The notes beneath the pieces were generated by a model. The model ran no database searches, was not told the origin of the DNA, and was given only the letters and a program-made list of their open reading frames with translations. Shown one piece after another: positions 16,668 through 25,749 of a stretch of DNA of 43,845 bases (position 1 is its first letter; each line of letters begins with the position of its first letter). The DNA lies in the NCBI RefSeq assembly GCF_000787695.1, contig NZ_BBPH01000102.1:1-43845 (forward strand). The letters run 5' to 3'. Source of the DNA: Paracoccus sp. PAMC 22219 (lineage in GTDB: Bacteria > Pseudomonadota > Alphaproteobacteria > Rhodobacterales > Rhodobacteraceae). A program made the translations under genes and the position numbers.

Positions 16668-17416
16668 GAGCTTTGCGGCATCCGAGAATGCGGCGCCAAC
16701 CGCGAGCGGTCCTGCGCTGGCCGTTGCCTCCCGGGCGCTACCAAGCGGGATTGGGCCGAGACGGCGCCCGAGATGATCACCGTCCCCGCCACCAGCGGCA
16801 AGCCCATATCCGCCGCACGGGTCGAGAGCCAGGCCAGGAAATCGGCGGTCTGGGACAAGGTCGCGCCCTGCTCGGTCGCGGCGACAAGCTGTCCGTCCAG
16901 CGACAGGTTCAGGTCCAGCGGCCCGTTCAGCCGGTCCCGCCAGTCGGGAATGGCATCGCCCAACACGATCCCCGCCGAGTTGAAGCAGTCGGCCATCGCC
17001 TCCAGCGGATGCACGAGGGTCCGGTCCCGATAGCGTGACGACACGATCTCAAAGGCCAGTCGCACCTCGGCGACGGCCGCAAGTGCGGCCTCGGGCGTGC
17101 TTGCGGCGGGCAGGTCGGCGCCGAGGACGAAGGCTGTCTCGACCTCGATCGCGGCATCGGCGGGCAGCGGTGCCAGCGCCGCACCGCTGGCCACGACCTC
17201 GTTGGCAGGCATGGCGGCGGTGTGACGGTCACGGCCCGCCAGAAGCGCCATCTTCCAGCTGGCCGGTCCCGACAACTGGCGCATGACCGCGGCCTGCACG
17301 GCATAGGCTGCGTCGGGATCAGGGGGCGTGGCAGGCAGCCCTACAGGGCGCGCACCACCGCCGCGCACCTCCAGAAGCACCCGGGCGGCGGCTTCGGCGT
17401 CGAAGATGGGGGTCAT
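16646..17416 (-). CDS. 2-keto-4-pentenoate hydratase/FAH-fold protein, C-terminus frameshifted
   Basis: Encodes a FAH-superfamily hydratase-like enzyme: YAVQAAVMRQL, SWKMALLAGRD, IEVETAFVLGADLP, IVSSRYRD, DCFNSAGIVLGD and GTVIISGAVSAQ are all in the family's order. It would hydrate or cleave a 2-oxo acid. After SAQSRL (about 16735) the annotated frame becomes basic and unlike the family (RQRPAQDRSR), whereas a one-base shift gives AREATASAGPLAVGAAFSD ending at a stop at 16650, the expected kind of terminus. So the gene is probably frameshifted near 16735-16744. It is the last gene of the LacI-controlled operon and overlaps the kinase by ATGA. Confidence 0.8.
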   Translation of the reverse strand: MTPIFDAEAAARVLLEVRGGGARPVGLPATPPDPDAAYAVQAAVMRQLSGPASWKMALLAGRDRHTAAMPANEVVASGAALAPLPADAAIEVETAFVLGADLPAASTPEAALAAVAEVRLAFEIVSSRYRDRTLVHPLEAMADCFNSAGIVLGDAIPDWRDRLNGPLDLNLSLDGQLVAATEQGATLSQTADFLAWLSTRAADMGLPLVAGTVIISGAVSAQSRLVAPGRQRPAQDRSRLAPHSRMPQSSSHCYLS

Positions 17417-18342
17417 GTAGCAGTCTCCTCGGGCGATAGCATGTCATGGCGCGGCAGGATCGCACCGGGATGAAGGACGACCTGCGCTGCAAGGGCCGCC
17501 GCGCGGGCGATGGCATCGGCGGGGGCCGCACCGGTCCGGCGCGCCGCCAGCCAGCCGGCGTTGAAGCTATCGCCCGCGCCGGTGGTGTCGACCGCCGCGC
17601 GGAGGGGCGACAGGGGCCAGCGGTCGACGCCCTCCCCCCCGGCCGTGCGGTGCATGACCGCGTCGCCGCCGGTGGTCAGGACGATCTCTGCCTCGGTCAT
17701 CGCCATCAGCCGTTGCATCGCCGCAAGGGGATCGGCGACGCCGAAGCAGGCCGCCATGTCATCAAGCGACGGCAGGACCAGTGTGGCCAGCTGGGCGGCC
17801 CGTCCGATGATTGCCTGTGCCACCTCCACATCAGGCCAGAGCGCGGGACGGTAGTTCGTGTCCAGCACAATCCGCGCGCCCCGCGACCGGCAGCGCGCCA
17901 ACGCCTGTAGCAGCGCCTCGCGCCCCTCAGGCAGCAATATCGCCAGCGTCACCCCCGACAGGACCAGCGTGCCCGCCCCATCCAGCGCAGCCAGCTCCTC
18001 GGGCACCGCGAACAGGCGGCGGGCCGGGGACTGGTCGCGCCAATAGGTGAAGCTGCGCTCTCCCTCTGCATCGGTGGTGATGAAGCTGAGGCCGGGACGC
18101 CCGCCCGGCTGTGTCGCGCACAAATCGGCGATGCACTCTTCGGCCAGCGTGGCCCTCAGAAAGCCGCTCATCGCGTCATCGCCAAGGCGGGACAGATAGC
18201 CGACCGTGCCGGAGCCGCAAAGCCGGGCGAGATAAACGGCAGTGTTCAGCATGTCGCCGCCGGCGCGGCGGTCGAAGCGTCCCGGTGTCACGGGATCGCC
18301 GGTGAACTCGACCAGCGGCTCGCCGATGCAGAGAAATTCCAT
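17413..18342 (-). CDS. kdgK: 2-keto-3-deoxygluconate-type sugar kinase (PfkB family)
   Basis: 309 residues beginning MEFLCIGEPLVEFTGD, with GGDMLNTAVYLARLC near the N-terminus and VDTTGAGDSFNAGWLAAR as the catalytic C-terminal motif. This start and the N-x-A-x-LARL pattern are typical of KDG kinases, which make KDPG for the Entner-Doudoroff pathway. The ATG at 18342 is 1 base after the upstream stop; a start at 18354 would overlap. Next to a 2-hydroxyacid dehydrogenase and a hydratase, it points to sugar-acid catabolism. Related sugar kinases cannot be excluded. Confidence 0.85.
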   Translation of the reverse strand: MEFLCIGEPLVEFTGDPVTPGRFDRRAGGDMLNTAVYLARLCGSGTVGYLSRLGDDAMSGFLRATLAEECIADLCATQPGGRPGLSFITTDAEGERSFTYWRDQSPARRLFAVPEELAALDGAGTLVLSGVTLAILLPEGREALLQALARCRSRGARIVLDTNYRPALWPDVEVAQAIIGRAAQLATLVLPSLDDMAACFGVADPLAAMQRLMAMTEAEIVLTTGGDAVMHRTAGGEGVDRWPLSPLRAAVDTTGAGDSFNAGWLAARRTGAAPADAIARAAALAAQVVLHPGAILPRHDMLSPEETAT

Positions 18343-18343
18343 T

Positions 18344-19264
18344 TCAGCCCCCATAAGGCGTCGGAAGCGGACGGCCCGCGACATGTGCCGCGATGTTCTC
18401 CAGCACCAACGCAGCCATGGCGGCGCGGGCCTCATCGGTGGCTGAGCCCAGATGCGGGGTCAGCACGCAGTTCGGTGCCTCGATCAGCGCGGGCGGCACG
18501 GTGGGCTCGTCGTCGAAGACGTCCAGCCCCGCCCCCGCGATGGTGCCAGTCTGCAGCGCCTCGGCCAGTGCCCCGGCGTCCACCACCGGGCCGCGCGCGA
18601 CGTTGACGACGATGCCCTCGGGGCCAAGCGCCTTCAGGACGGCTGCATCGACCAAACCCCGCGTCTCGGACCCACCTGCGGCGGTTACGAACAGCAGCGA
18701 GCAGTCGCGCGCCAGCCCCTGCGCATCGGGGCTGAACGCGTCCGGCGCATCGAGCTTTTCGGCGCGAGCGGTGTAGAGGACCTCCATTCCCAGCCCGCGC
18801 AGCAGGTCGGCCAAGCTGCGCCCGATGCGGCCGTAACCCAGAATCCCTGCCCTGCCCCGGATCACCGGACGGCCCAGAGTAGGCTTTCCGCCCGCGGCCC
18901 ATGACCCGGCCCGGATGAAGCGGTCACCCTCGGCGATGCGGCGCCCGACGGCCAGCGCCAGGCCAAGCGCCATCTCGGCCACGGCATCGGACAGCACGTC
19001 GGGCGTGGTGGTCACGCGGATGCCCCGGCGGCGCGCCTCGGCCAGGTCGACGGCATCGACGCCGACGCCGTTCACCGCGATCAGCTCCAGTGCGGGCAGC
19101 AGCGCCATCTGCGCCGCCGACAGCCCGAGGGCGCCTGAGGTCAGCACGATCCGCGCTCCGGCGGCGTCCTCGATCGCGGTCCGCAGGTCGTATTCGGCGG
19201 ACAGCCGTTCCTGCATCGCGGCAGGCTTCAGCGTGGCCAGCGCCAAGACCGTGGGACGCCTCAT
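18344..19264 (-). CDS. D-isomer-specific 2-hydroxyacid dehydrogenase (GhrB/hydroxypyruvate reductase-like)
   Basis: 306 residues. NAD(P)-binding motif [16 protein letters not shown] in the centre, catalytic Arg in NVARGPVVD, Glu in DVFDDEP and His in LTPHLGSAT. It would reduce glyoxylate, hydroxypyruvate or a 2-keto sugar acid. The start at 19264 overlaps the ATPase stop by ATGA. The open frame continues upstream inside the ATPase gene but without homology. Confidence 0.9.
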   Translation of the reverse strand: MRRPTVLALATLKPAAMQERLSAEYDLRTAIEDAAGARIVLTSGALGLSAAQMALLPALELIAVNGVGVDAVDLAEARRRGIRVTTTPDVLSDAVAEMALGLALAVGRRIAEGDRFIRAGSWAAGGKPTLGRPVIRGRAGILGYGRIGRSLADLLRGLGMEVLYTARAEKLDAPDAFSPDAQGLARDCSLLFVTAAGGSETRGLVDAAVLKALGPEGIVVNVARGPVVDAGALAEALQTGTIAGAGLDVFDDEPTVPPALIEAPNCVLTPHLGSATDEARAAMAALVLENIAAHVAGRPLPTPYGG

Positions 19265-19992
19265 GCGATCTGCCCGAGGAACGCTTGCAGACGTTCGTTG
19301 CACGGGTTGGTGAAGAAGGGCTCGGGCGCGTTCTCCTCGACGATGGCACCGCGATCCATGAAGATCACCCGGTCGGCCACGGCGCGCGCGAAGTCCATTT
19401 CATGCGTGACGCACAGCATGGTCATGCCATCGCGGGCCAGGTCGATCATGGTATCCAGCACCTCCTTGACCATTTCGGGGTCCAGCGCGCTGGTCGGTTC
19501 ATCGAACAGCATGATGCGCGGCTTCATGCACAGGGCACGGGCGATGGCCACGCGCTGCTGCTGACCGCCCGACAGTTGGGCGGGATACTTGTCGGCCTGT
19601 TCGGGGATGCGGACACGCTCCAGATACTGCCGTGCGGTGGCCTCGGCCTCGGCGCGCGGGACCTTGCGGGTCTTCATGGGCGCCAGCATGCAGTTCTCCA
19701 GCACGGTCATGTGCGGGAACAGGTTGAACGACTGAAAGACCATCCCGACATCACGGCGGACCTTGGCCACATTCTCGGCCCCCGACAGCGCGATGCCGTC
19801 CACGACGATCTGGCCGGACTGGATCGTCTCCAGCTGGTTGATGGTGCGGATCAGGGTGGATTTTCCCGACCCGGACGGACCGCAGATCACGATCCGCTCT
19901 CCGCGGTCGACGGTCAGGTCGATATCGACCAGCGCATGATAGGCGCCGTAATACTTGTTGACGGCGCGCATGGTGATGGCGTGTTCGGTCAT
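19261..19992 (-). CDS. Amino-acid-type ABC transporter ATPase (GlnQ/HisP-like)
   Basis: 243 residues: Walker [11 protein letters not shown]-loop [10 protein letters not shown], signature [15 protein letters not shown], Walker [15 protein letters not shown], switch His in VTHEMDFA. The length and [10 protein letters not shown] are characteristic of polar amino acid importers. The ATG at 19992 is the family start. A 55-base gap separates it from the binding-protein gene. Confidence 0.93.
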   Translation of the reverse strand: MTEHAITMRAVNKYYGAYHALVDIDLTVDRGERIVICGPSGSGKSTLIRTINQLETIQSGQIVVDGIALSGAENVAKVRRDVGMVFQSFNLFPHMTVLENCMLAPMKTRKVPRAEAEATARQYLERVRIPEQADKYPAQLSGGQQQRVAIARALCMKPRIMLFDEPTSALDPEMVKEVLDTMIDLARDGMTMLCVTHEMDFARAVADRVIFMDRGAIVEENAPEPFFTNPCNERLQAFLGQIA

Positions 19993-20047
19993 CGGGGCTC
20001 CCCTGAGGCGCAAGGGCGCCCGGCCGCGCGGGCCGGGCGCATCCGGG

Positions 20048-20836
20048 TCACTGGTCGGTCTTGACGAAGTCGGGCAGCGGCTCGCCCAGCCATTTCTCAT
20101 GGATGGTGTCGAGCCTGCCGTCCTCGCGCGCGGCGGTGACGAAGGCGTTGATCTCCTCCAGCAGGGCGTCCGAGTCCGGCGCAACCGCGATGCCCTGCAC
20201 CTGGCTGGACAGGTCGAACTTCTTGTCGAAACGGTCGCCCGCCACACCCGAGATCTGCGAGAAGACCACGTTCGACAGACCGATGGTCTGCACCTGCCCC
20301 GACATCAGCGCCTGCACGGCGGTGGCGTCATCGTCGAAGCGGCGGATCTCGGTCCCCTCGGGGGCGACCTCGGTCACGCCAGTGTCCTGGGTCGAGGCGC
20401 GGGCGACGGCGATCGACTTGCCGTCCAGATCCTCGGGTCCCGCGACCGCAACGTCGGTGCCTCCGTAGACGCCGATGGCGATGCCCGCATAGGGGATCGA
20501 GAAATCGACGCGCTCTGCCCGTTCGGCGGTGATCCCGAGCGATGCGACCAGCACGTCGACCTGGCCCGACAACAGATAGGGGATGCGGTTCGGTCCGGTC
20601 ACGGGCACGATCTGCGCCTCGACGCCCAGATGTTCGGCCAGGGCCTTGGCCACGTCGGCATCATAGCCGTCCGGCGTGCCCGAGGCGTCCTGGATGCCGA
20701 AGGGCGGGAAATCGACTAGCATGCCGACGCGGATCGTCCCGGCGTCGCGGACCGCCTGCAGTTCGGTGGCAAGCGCCGGTGCGGCCAGAAGGGTCGTGGC
20801 GGCCAGGGCCGCGAACAGGCGACGGGTCAGTGTCAT
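20048..20836 (-). CDS. Amino-acid-type periplasmic substrate-binding protein
   Basis: 262 residues with a Sec signal peptide ([21 protein letters not shown], cut after ALA). The mature part contains [44 protein letters not shown] and DFSIPYAG, which define the family-3 (amino acid) binding proteins. SD-like GAGGAGGA precedes the start. With the KDG-type kinase downstream, the ligand could be an amino-sugar acid or sugar acid instead of a standard amino acid (inference). Confidence 0.92.
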   Translation of the reverse strand: MTLTRRLFAALAATTLLAAPALATELQAVRDAGTIRVGMLVDFPPFGIQDASGTPDGYDADVAKALAEHLGVEAQIVPVTGPNRIPYLLSGQVDVLVASLGITAERAERVDFSIPYAGIAIGVYGGTDVAVAGPEDLDGKSIAVARASTQDTGVTEVAPEGTEIRRFDDDATAVQALMSGQVQTIGLSNVVFSQISGVAGDRFDKKFDLSSQVQGIAVAPDSDALLEEINAFVTAAREDGRLDTIHEKWLGEPLPDFVKTDQ

Positions 20837-20860
20837 GGTATCCTCCTCCTCAGTGAAAAC

Positions 20861-21517
20861 TCAGCGCGTGACGGCCAGGCGCATGCGCGCCTCCATCCGC
20901 CGGGCCAGCAGCGACAGCGGCCAGCACAGAATGAAGTAGAACACCGCGACCGTGCCGAAGACCAGGAAGGGCTGGAAGGTCGCGTTGTTGACGATCTGGC
21001 CCGCACGCGTCAGCTCGGTGAAGCCGATGATCGAGGCCAGCGACGTCCCCTTGATCAGCTGCACCAGGAACCCGACCGTGGGCGCGGTGGCGGTGCGCAT
21101 GGCCTGCGGCAGCACGACATGGCGCATGCGGTCGCCATAGGACAGGGCCAGCGCGGTCGCGGCCTCGGACTGGCCCTGAGGGACGGCTTGGATGGCCCCG
21201 CGCCAGATCTCGCCCAGAAAGGCGCTGGCATGCAGGGTCAGCGCGACGGCCGCGGCCAGCAGCGGGTCGATGGGCAGGCCCAGCACCGCCAGCCCGAAAT
21301 AGACCAGAAACAGCTGCATCAGCAGAGGCGTGCCCTGAAAGACCTGGATGAAGGCAATCGAGATCCAGCGCAGCGCCCGTGCCTGCGACGTGCGCGCCAA
21401 GGCCAGCGCCATGCCCCCCACCGCGCCGCCCGCGAAGGCGATGAGCGACAGGATCAGCGTCCAGCGGATGGCCATCAGGATGAACAGCACGTCGGCGGAG
21501 GAGAACTCACGGATCAT
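20861..21517 (-). CDS. Amino-acid ABC transporter permease, subunit 2
   Basis: 218 residues, five hydrophobic segments, and the His/Glu/Gln permease core: FQGTPLLMQLFLVYFG, then FLGEIWRGAIQAVPQGQ with the EAA-type loop SEAATALALSYGDRM. It lies between the binding protein (24-base gap) and the partner permease (1-base gap). Confidence 0.9.
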   Translation of the reverse strand: MIREFSSADVLFILMAIRWTLILSLIAFAGGAVGGMALALARTSQARALRWISIAFIQVFQGTPLLMQLFLVYFGLAVLGLPIDPLLAAAVALTLHASAFLGEIWRGAIQAVPQGQSEAATALALSYGDRMRHVVLPQAMRTATAPTVGFLVQLIKGTSLASIIGFTELTRAGQIVNNATFQPFLVFGTVAVFYFILCWPLSLLARRMEARMRLAVTR

Positions 21518-21518
21518 G

Positions 21519-22187
21519 TCAGCGCCCCGCCGGATAATCGAAGAACACCCGCCGCAGCGTCGCGAACAGGGTCGAGAAGCCCAAGGCCAGCAGGAAATAC
21601 AGGACCGTCAGCACCAGATAGATCTCGAAGCTGGCGAAAGTGCGGGCGTTCAGGTCCGCCCCCGCCGCAGCAAGGTCGGTCGCCGAGATGACGGACACCA
21701 CGCTGGAGGTCAGCATCAGATAGATGAACTGGCTGGTCAGCGACGGATAGATGTTGCGCAGGGCGGGCTTCAGCACGACGTGGCGGAAGATCTGCACGGG
21801 GGACAGGGCCAGGGCGCGTCCGGCCTCGATCTGGCCCTGCGGGATCGATTCGATGCCTGCGCGGATGATCTCGGTCCCATAGGCGCCGACATTGACCACC
21901 AGCGCCACGAGGGCCGCGGTATTGTGCGACATGCTGATACCCAGGGCGGGCAGGCCGAAGAAGATAAAGAAGATCTGGATCAGGAAGGGCGTGTTGCGGA
22001 TCACCTCGACATAGGCATCGACGATCCAGCGTAGCGGTTTGATACCAGACGTCTTGGCGACCGCCCCGAGGACCGACACAACCAGCCCGATGGCCATGGC
22101 CAAGGACGACAGCTGGACCGTCAGCCAGGCCCCGTGGGCCAGCATGTCCAGATTGTCGAACACCGGCTGAAAGTTGAAGCGATACAT
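21519..22187 (-). CDS. Amino-acid ABC transporter permease, subunit 1
   Basis: 222 residues with the same permease core: VIRNTPFLIQIFFIFFG, YGTEIIRAGIESIPQGQ and the loop EAGRALALSPVQIF. First transporter gene after the regulator. A LacI-type operator lies 35-50 bases before its ATG, so transcription of the transporter and catabolic genes is expected to start in the short gap after lacI. Confidence 0.9.
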   Translation of the reverse strand: MYRFNFQPVFDNLDMLAHGAWLTVQLSSLAMAIGLVVSVLGAVAKTSGIKPLRWIVDAYVEVIRNTPFLIQIFFIFFGLPALGISMSHNTAALVALVVNVGAYGTEIIRAGIESIPQGQIEAGRALALSPVQIFRHVVLKPALRNIYPSLTSQFIYLMLTSSVVSVISATDLAAAGADLNARTFASFEIYLVLTVLYFLLALGFSTLFATLRRVFFDYPAGR

Positions 22188-22221
22188 CTGCCCTCCCCTG
22201 CGGATGTGCTCGATCTCACGA

Positions 22222-22237
22222 TTTAGAACGATCTAAA
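22222..22237. promoter_or_regulatory. LacI-family operator
   Basis: TTTAGAACGATCTAAA: two 8-base half-sites around a central CG that match at 7 of 8 positions. A near-palindrome with central CG is the usual form of LacI-family sites. It stands between the end of the LacI-family gene (22257) and the first permease start (22187), the right place to control the operon. Confidence 0.7.
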
Positions 22238-22256
22238 ACGCAGCCATGCAGATGTG

Positions 22257-23270
22257 TCAAACGATTTTTGTCCCGGAACTCTCGCGCACCATCAACGTGG
22301 GAGCCTGAAGGAACCGTTCAATCGGGCGCCCCGGTTCTGCCAGACGTGTGGTCAGCAGCCGCGCAGCCTCTGCGCCGATCGCCGCCGGGCACATGGCGAC
22401 GCTGCTCATCGGCGGATAGGTCAGTTCCGCCAGCGGCAGATCATCCAGGCCAACCACCGCGATGTCCCGTCCCGGCTGACGATCCGCACGGCGCAGCCCC
22501 AACATTAGTCCGGCCGCCAGAACGTCGTTGAAGCATAGGACGGCCGTTGGCCTTGACCGCAGGGCCAAAACCCCATCGGCGGCGAGAGCTGCACCCTCCC
22601 AAGTCAAGTCGGCCTCCACGATCCCCGCATCGATGGCGCCGGTCCGTGCCAAACCCAGTGAAAAGCCCTCCAGCCGTTCCGCCTTGGCCGAGGTCATGGC
22701 GCGCACCGACAGAAAGGCGATGCGTCGGTGCCCCAGATCCGAAAGATGCTGAAGCGCCAGGCCAACCCCGGCGACATAGTCGGCGCCTGCATAGTCCGTC
22801 TGTTGCGTGCCGACCTCACGCAGCGCCTGGACCATCGGCAACCCCCAACGCTGCATCCGCGCCGGCAACGCCGCATCCGTTCCGGCAGCGGGGCAAAGGA
22901 TCACCCCGTCCACGCCATGACCCCGAAACCGCTGCAGGATCTCGTCTTGGCGCTGCGGCTCATCCTCGCTGTTGGCCAGCAGCACGACGCGGTCCTGCGC
23001 ACGCATCACCTGCTCGACGCCGGTCAGGAACTCGGTGAAGAACGAGTTCACAAGATTGGGCACGATCACGCCGACTGTCCGGCTGCTGTTGTTGCGCAAC
23101 CGGGCGGCGCCGATGTCTCGAACATAGTCGAGATCCGCCATGACCCTTTCGACCATCATCCGCGTGTGTTCGGCCACGAGAGGAGATTGTCGAACGACCA
23201 GGGAAACCGTCGCACGCGAAACGCCCGCGACCCGGGCTATGTCTTCCAACGTCGGTCGCTTTGTGCTCAT
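22257..23270 (-). CDS. LacI-family transcriptional regulator
   Basis: 337 residues. N-terminal helix-turn-helix and hinge: TLEDIARVAGVSRATVSLVV (residues 7-26) and ARLRNNSSRTVGVIVPNL. The C-terminal part is a periplasmic-binding-protein-like sugar sensor (DGVILCPAAGTD, AVLCFNDVLAAGLMLGL, GLDDLPLAELTYPP). GGGAG is placed before the ATG at 23270. It precedes the transporter genes on the same strand and should repress them until a sugar-type ligand binds. Confidence 0.92.
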   Translation of the reverse strand: MSTKRPTLEDIARVAGVSRATVSLVVRQSPLVAEHTRMMVERVMADLDYVRDIGAARLRNNSSRTVGVIVPNLVNSFFTEFLTGVEQVMRAQDRVVLLANSEDEPQRQDEILQRFRGHGVDGVILCPAAGTDAALPARMQRWGLPMVQALREVGTQQTDYAGADYVAGVGLALQHLSDLGHRRIAFLSVRAMTSAKAERLEGFSLGLARTGAIDAGIVEADLTWEGAALAADGVLALRSRPTAVLCFNDVLAAGLMLGLRRADRQPGRDIAVVGLDDLPLAELTYPPMSSVAMCPAAIGAEAARLLTTRLAEPGRPIERFLQAPTLMVRESSGTKIV

Positions 23271-23426
23271 TGCGCATCTCCCACGATTAAGCTTCATCTT
23301 GCTGTCGGGTCTGGGGACGACGTTGATGTCGTCGCTCGGGCAACAGTTCAACCTCAATCTGGATGAGGCAGGAGCCGAGCACCACTGACAAGGATGATTT
23401 AAAGACGTTCTCAGCGAGAATGACTG

Positions 23427-24035
23427 CGTCGGAGAAGAAGCAGCGTGATGGCGGTGTGGAATGGATATTCCGCATCACGTCGCGGCGCCGTTCGTCCGTG
23501 CCGCAGCACCACTGACGCCGCTATCTACCACAAGGGCGGGAAGCAGTCTGACCGCCGAGCGGCAAGCCAAGGGTCTCAGGACGCAGGAGCAGACGCTTGT
23601 CGCCGACGCAGCACGGCCAGCGCCTAGTCCGTCACGAAGGGCGGTGAGCGGACTTGCGGCGGCGCGGCTAACCAGCGGCCCTAGAACGCAGGAGCGGTCA
23701 TTCGTTGCAAGCGCAGCACCGTTGGCGCTTTGACCGACTCGAAGGGCGGAAAGCAGCCTGACAGCGGTGCGGCAAACCAAGGCTCTCAGGATGCCGAAGC
23801 GGACCTTTGGTGCTGGCATCGCAGGTCCGGCGCCTGATCCGTCAGCAAGGGCGGCAAGCAGCCCGACGGTGGTGCAGTATAGCAGTCGCGGCATCAGCCC
23901 AAAGCGGACGGTCACCCTATCGAACGTCAGGTGAGCACCCTTGTCGATGGGAGGGTTGAAAAGCGGCGTGTTGGTATTGCACCGAATTAGCTTATGTATA
24001 TGCGAGAAGCGGCCATTCGTATGCGGAGCAACATC
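23427..24035. repeat. In-register 105-bp imperfect tandem repeat, about 5.7 units
   Basis: The core AAGGGCGG begins at 23532, 23637, 23742 and 23847: exactly 105 bases each time. A degenerate unit precedes it (from about 23427) and another follows (from 23952). The second landmark, (G/A)AGC(G/A)G, appears 55 bases into the units at 23587, 23692 and 24007. Because 105 is a multiple of three, frames stay open; the minus-strand frame 23475-23915 spells a 35-residue repeat, but units differ so much that this is better seen as a DNA repeat. It fills the gap between lacI and the carboxypeptidase gene. The flanks 23271-23426 and 24036-24216 show nothing else. Confidence 0.85.
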
Positions 24036-24216
24036 TCTTGCGGCAGGATCAGCCTTGATGGTGAAAACTAGCTGACCGGAGTGCCGAATTGCCGCAATAG
24101 CTCAGCCACCGCAGGGCAACCACTCTCCGAAGCGAACCGGTTAGGTAGCAAATCGAGGTCGAATATGACAACTTAAGTCATCGAGTTGCCTCAATGACAT
24201 TGATGGACATGCGCCC

Positions 24217-24231
24217 GGCCGATTATCGGCC
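24217..24231 (-). terminator. Hairpin downstream of the carboxypeptidase gene
   Basis: GGCCGAT-T-ATCGGCC, a perfect 7-bp arm palindrome 46-60 bases after the stop of the M32 gene, at the end of the minus-strand peptide operon. It lacks a clear U-tract, so it may be a Rho-independent-like or 3'-stabilising stem. Confidence 0.4.
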
Positions 24232-24276
24232 TTGCAACGGTTTCCGCGTCGCGGCCAAGCATATTCGAACAGTTTG

Positions 24277-25749
24277 TCAGCTGAATTTGTGGTCCAAGTA
24301 TTCGAGATAAGCGAAAGGATTGTCACTCGCCAAGCCGAGGCGGTCCAATATTTGAGCACGTGTCAATGACCGCCCGTGATTCCAAACCGCCTCTCTCAAG
24401 CTGCCTCGGAGTGGTTCTAGATTGCCCTCGTTCACCGCGCTGATGACCCCTGGCGATCCTTCTCCAAGGTGCCGCATCAACTGTGCGGCCGTCATATTGC
24501 CAATCGTGTAGGTCGGAAACGATCCTATATATCCGGATGACCAATGAACGTCCTGCAAGCACCCGTGAGCGTCACAGTCGATCTCGATCCCCAGATCAGA
24601 TTTCATCGCCTGGTTCCAGGTGTCGGGTATGTCAGCCACCTCGAGGCTGCCCTCCATGAGGGCCATCTCAATCCGGACGCGCAGCATGATGTGCAAGTCA
24701 TAAGTCAACTCATCAGCCTCAACACGAATGGGCCCCGGTTCGACCCTGTTGACCGCAGCGACGAACTCTTCCGTCGTCACGTCGGAAAGCTGGTCAGGAA
24801 AGGTATCGCGAAGATGCGGGAAATGCGCATGCCAGAAGGCCGGACTGCGCCCAACGTGGTTTTCCAGAAGACGCGACTGGCTTTCATGCATGCCGAAGCT
24901 GGTGCCGCCCACGGCGTAGAGCCCAATCATGTCGGTTGCAAAGGCGCTGCGTGTGTGGATCGGGTCAACGCCCTGCTCATAGAGCGCATGGCCAACCTCG
25001 TGGATGGTGCCGAAGATCGACATCGGCAGATAGTTGCGGGGCCACCGTGACGTGATGCGGACATCATTGCGAGTAAAGCTGACCTCGAAGGGGTGGACGG
25101 CGGTGTCTAGGCGGCCCCGGTCGAAATCATAGCCCAAAGCGTGGGCGATCTTGGTCGCGAACTGCCTCTGAAGCCGCGGATCGTAGTCCCGATAGAGGAA
25201 ATCCGTACGGGGTGCGGGTCGGGCGCGTGCGCGATCCAGGATGGGAAGAATGCCCGCGCGAAGGCTGTCGAACAGTGTCTCCAAGCTGGCCGCCGTCTCG
25301 CCCGGTTCGAAGACCTGCACCATGGGATCGTAAGGATGCCCCTGATGACGAAGAGCATCGGCAGTCCGACGTGCCAAGGTCACGACCTTTTCCAGATGCG
25401 GTTGGAAGATTGCAAAATCACCTTGTGCGCGAGCCTTTGCCCAAGCTGCGCCAGCGACTGTCGCATGCTGTGCCTTGGCCTGCAGCAGATCCGCCGGCAA
25501 GCGGGCGTGATGGTCGATGGCCTCCCGCACGGCATAGGCCTGAGGGTCGTCGCCGGCCGCATCAACAGCATCCTGCATGGCCGGGTCGAGGATCATCTGA
25601 CGCGCGATACCCATCAGCGTTGCAACCTGGTGGCCGCGCGTTTCGGCACCCCCCGAGGCCATTTGCGTGCGTGCGTCCCAATTGAGCATGTTGACCGTGC
25701 AAAGGACGTCGTTCAGCTGTCCGATCCGAGTGCGTAGATTCGTAATCAT
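24277..25749 (-). CDS. Carboxypeptidase Taq-type metallopeptidase (M32)
   Basis: 490 residues, the normal length of M32 enzymes. The zinc site is TIHEVGHALYEQG (HEVGH at 250-254) with the third ligand Glu in FGMHESQSRLLEN. Other family landmarks are LQDVHWSSGYIGSFPTYTIGN near the C-terminus and MLNWDARTQM near the N-terminus. It removes C-terminal residues from peptides in the cytoplasm. Start at 25749 overlaps the ATPase stop as ATGA. As the last gene after a dipeptide-type importer, it most likely processes imported peptides. Confidence 0.93.
   Translation of the reverse strand: MITNLRTRIGQLNDVLCTVNMLNWDARTQMASGGAETRGHQVATLMGIARQMILDPAMQDAVDAAGDDPQAYAVREAIDHHARLPADLLQAKAQHATVAGAAWAKARAQGDFAIFQPHLEKVVTLARRTADALRHQGHPYDPMVQVFEPGETAASLETLFDSLRAGILPILDRARARPAPRTDFLYRDYDPRLQRQFATKIAHALGYDFDRGRLDTAVHPFEVSFTRNDVRITSRWPRNYLPMSIFGTIHEVGHALYEQGVDPIHTRSAFATDMIGLYAVGGTSFGMHESQSRLLENHVGRSPAFWHAHFPHLRDTFPDQLSDVTTEEFVAAVNRVEPGPIRVEADELTYDLHIMLRVRIEMALMEGSLEVADIPDTWNQAMKSDLGIEIDCDAHGCLQDVHWSSGYIGSFPTYTIGNMTAAQLMRHLGEGSPGVISAVNEGNLEPLRGSLREAVWNHGRSLTRAQILDRLGLASDNPFAYLEYLDHKFS

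Noticed and set aside
23475..23915. Minus-strand open frame with a 35-residue repeat
   Set aside because: Its period follows from the 105-bp DNA repeat; units differ strongly, no start signal or known motif, and similar frames are open on the other strand.
23427..24035. CRISPR array
   Set aside because: Period of 105 bases, no short identical repeats with unique spacers, and no cas genes nearby.
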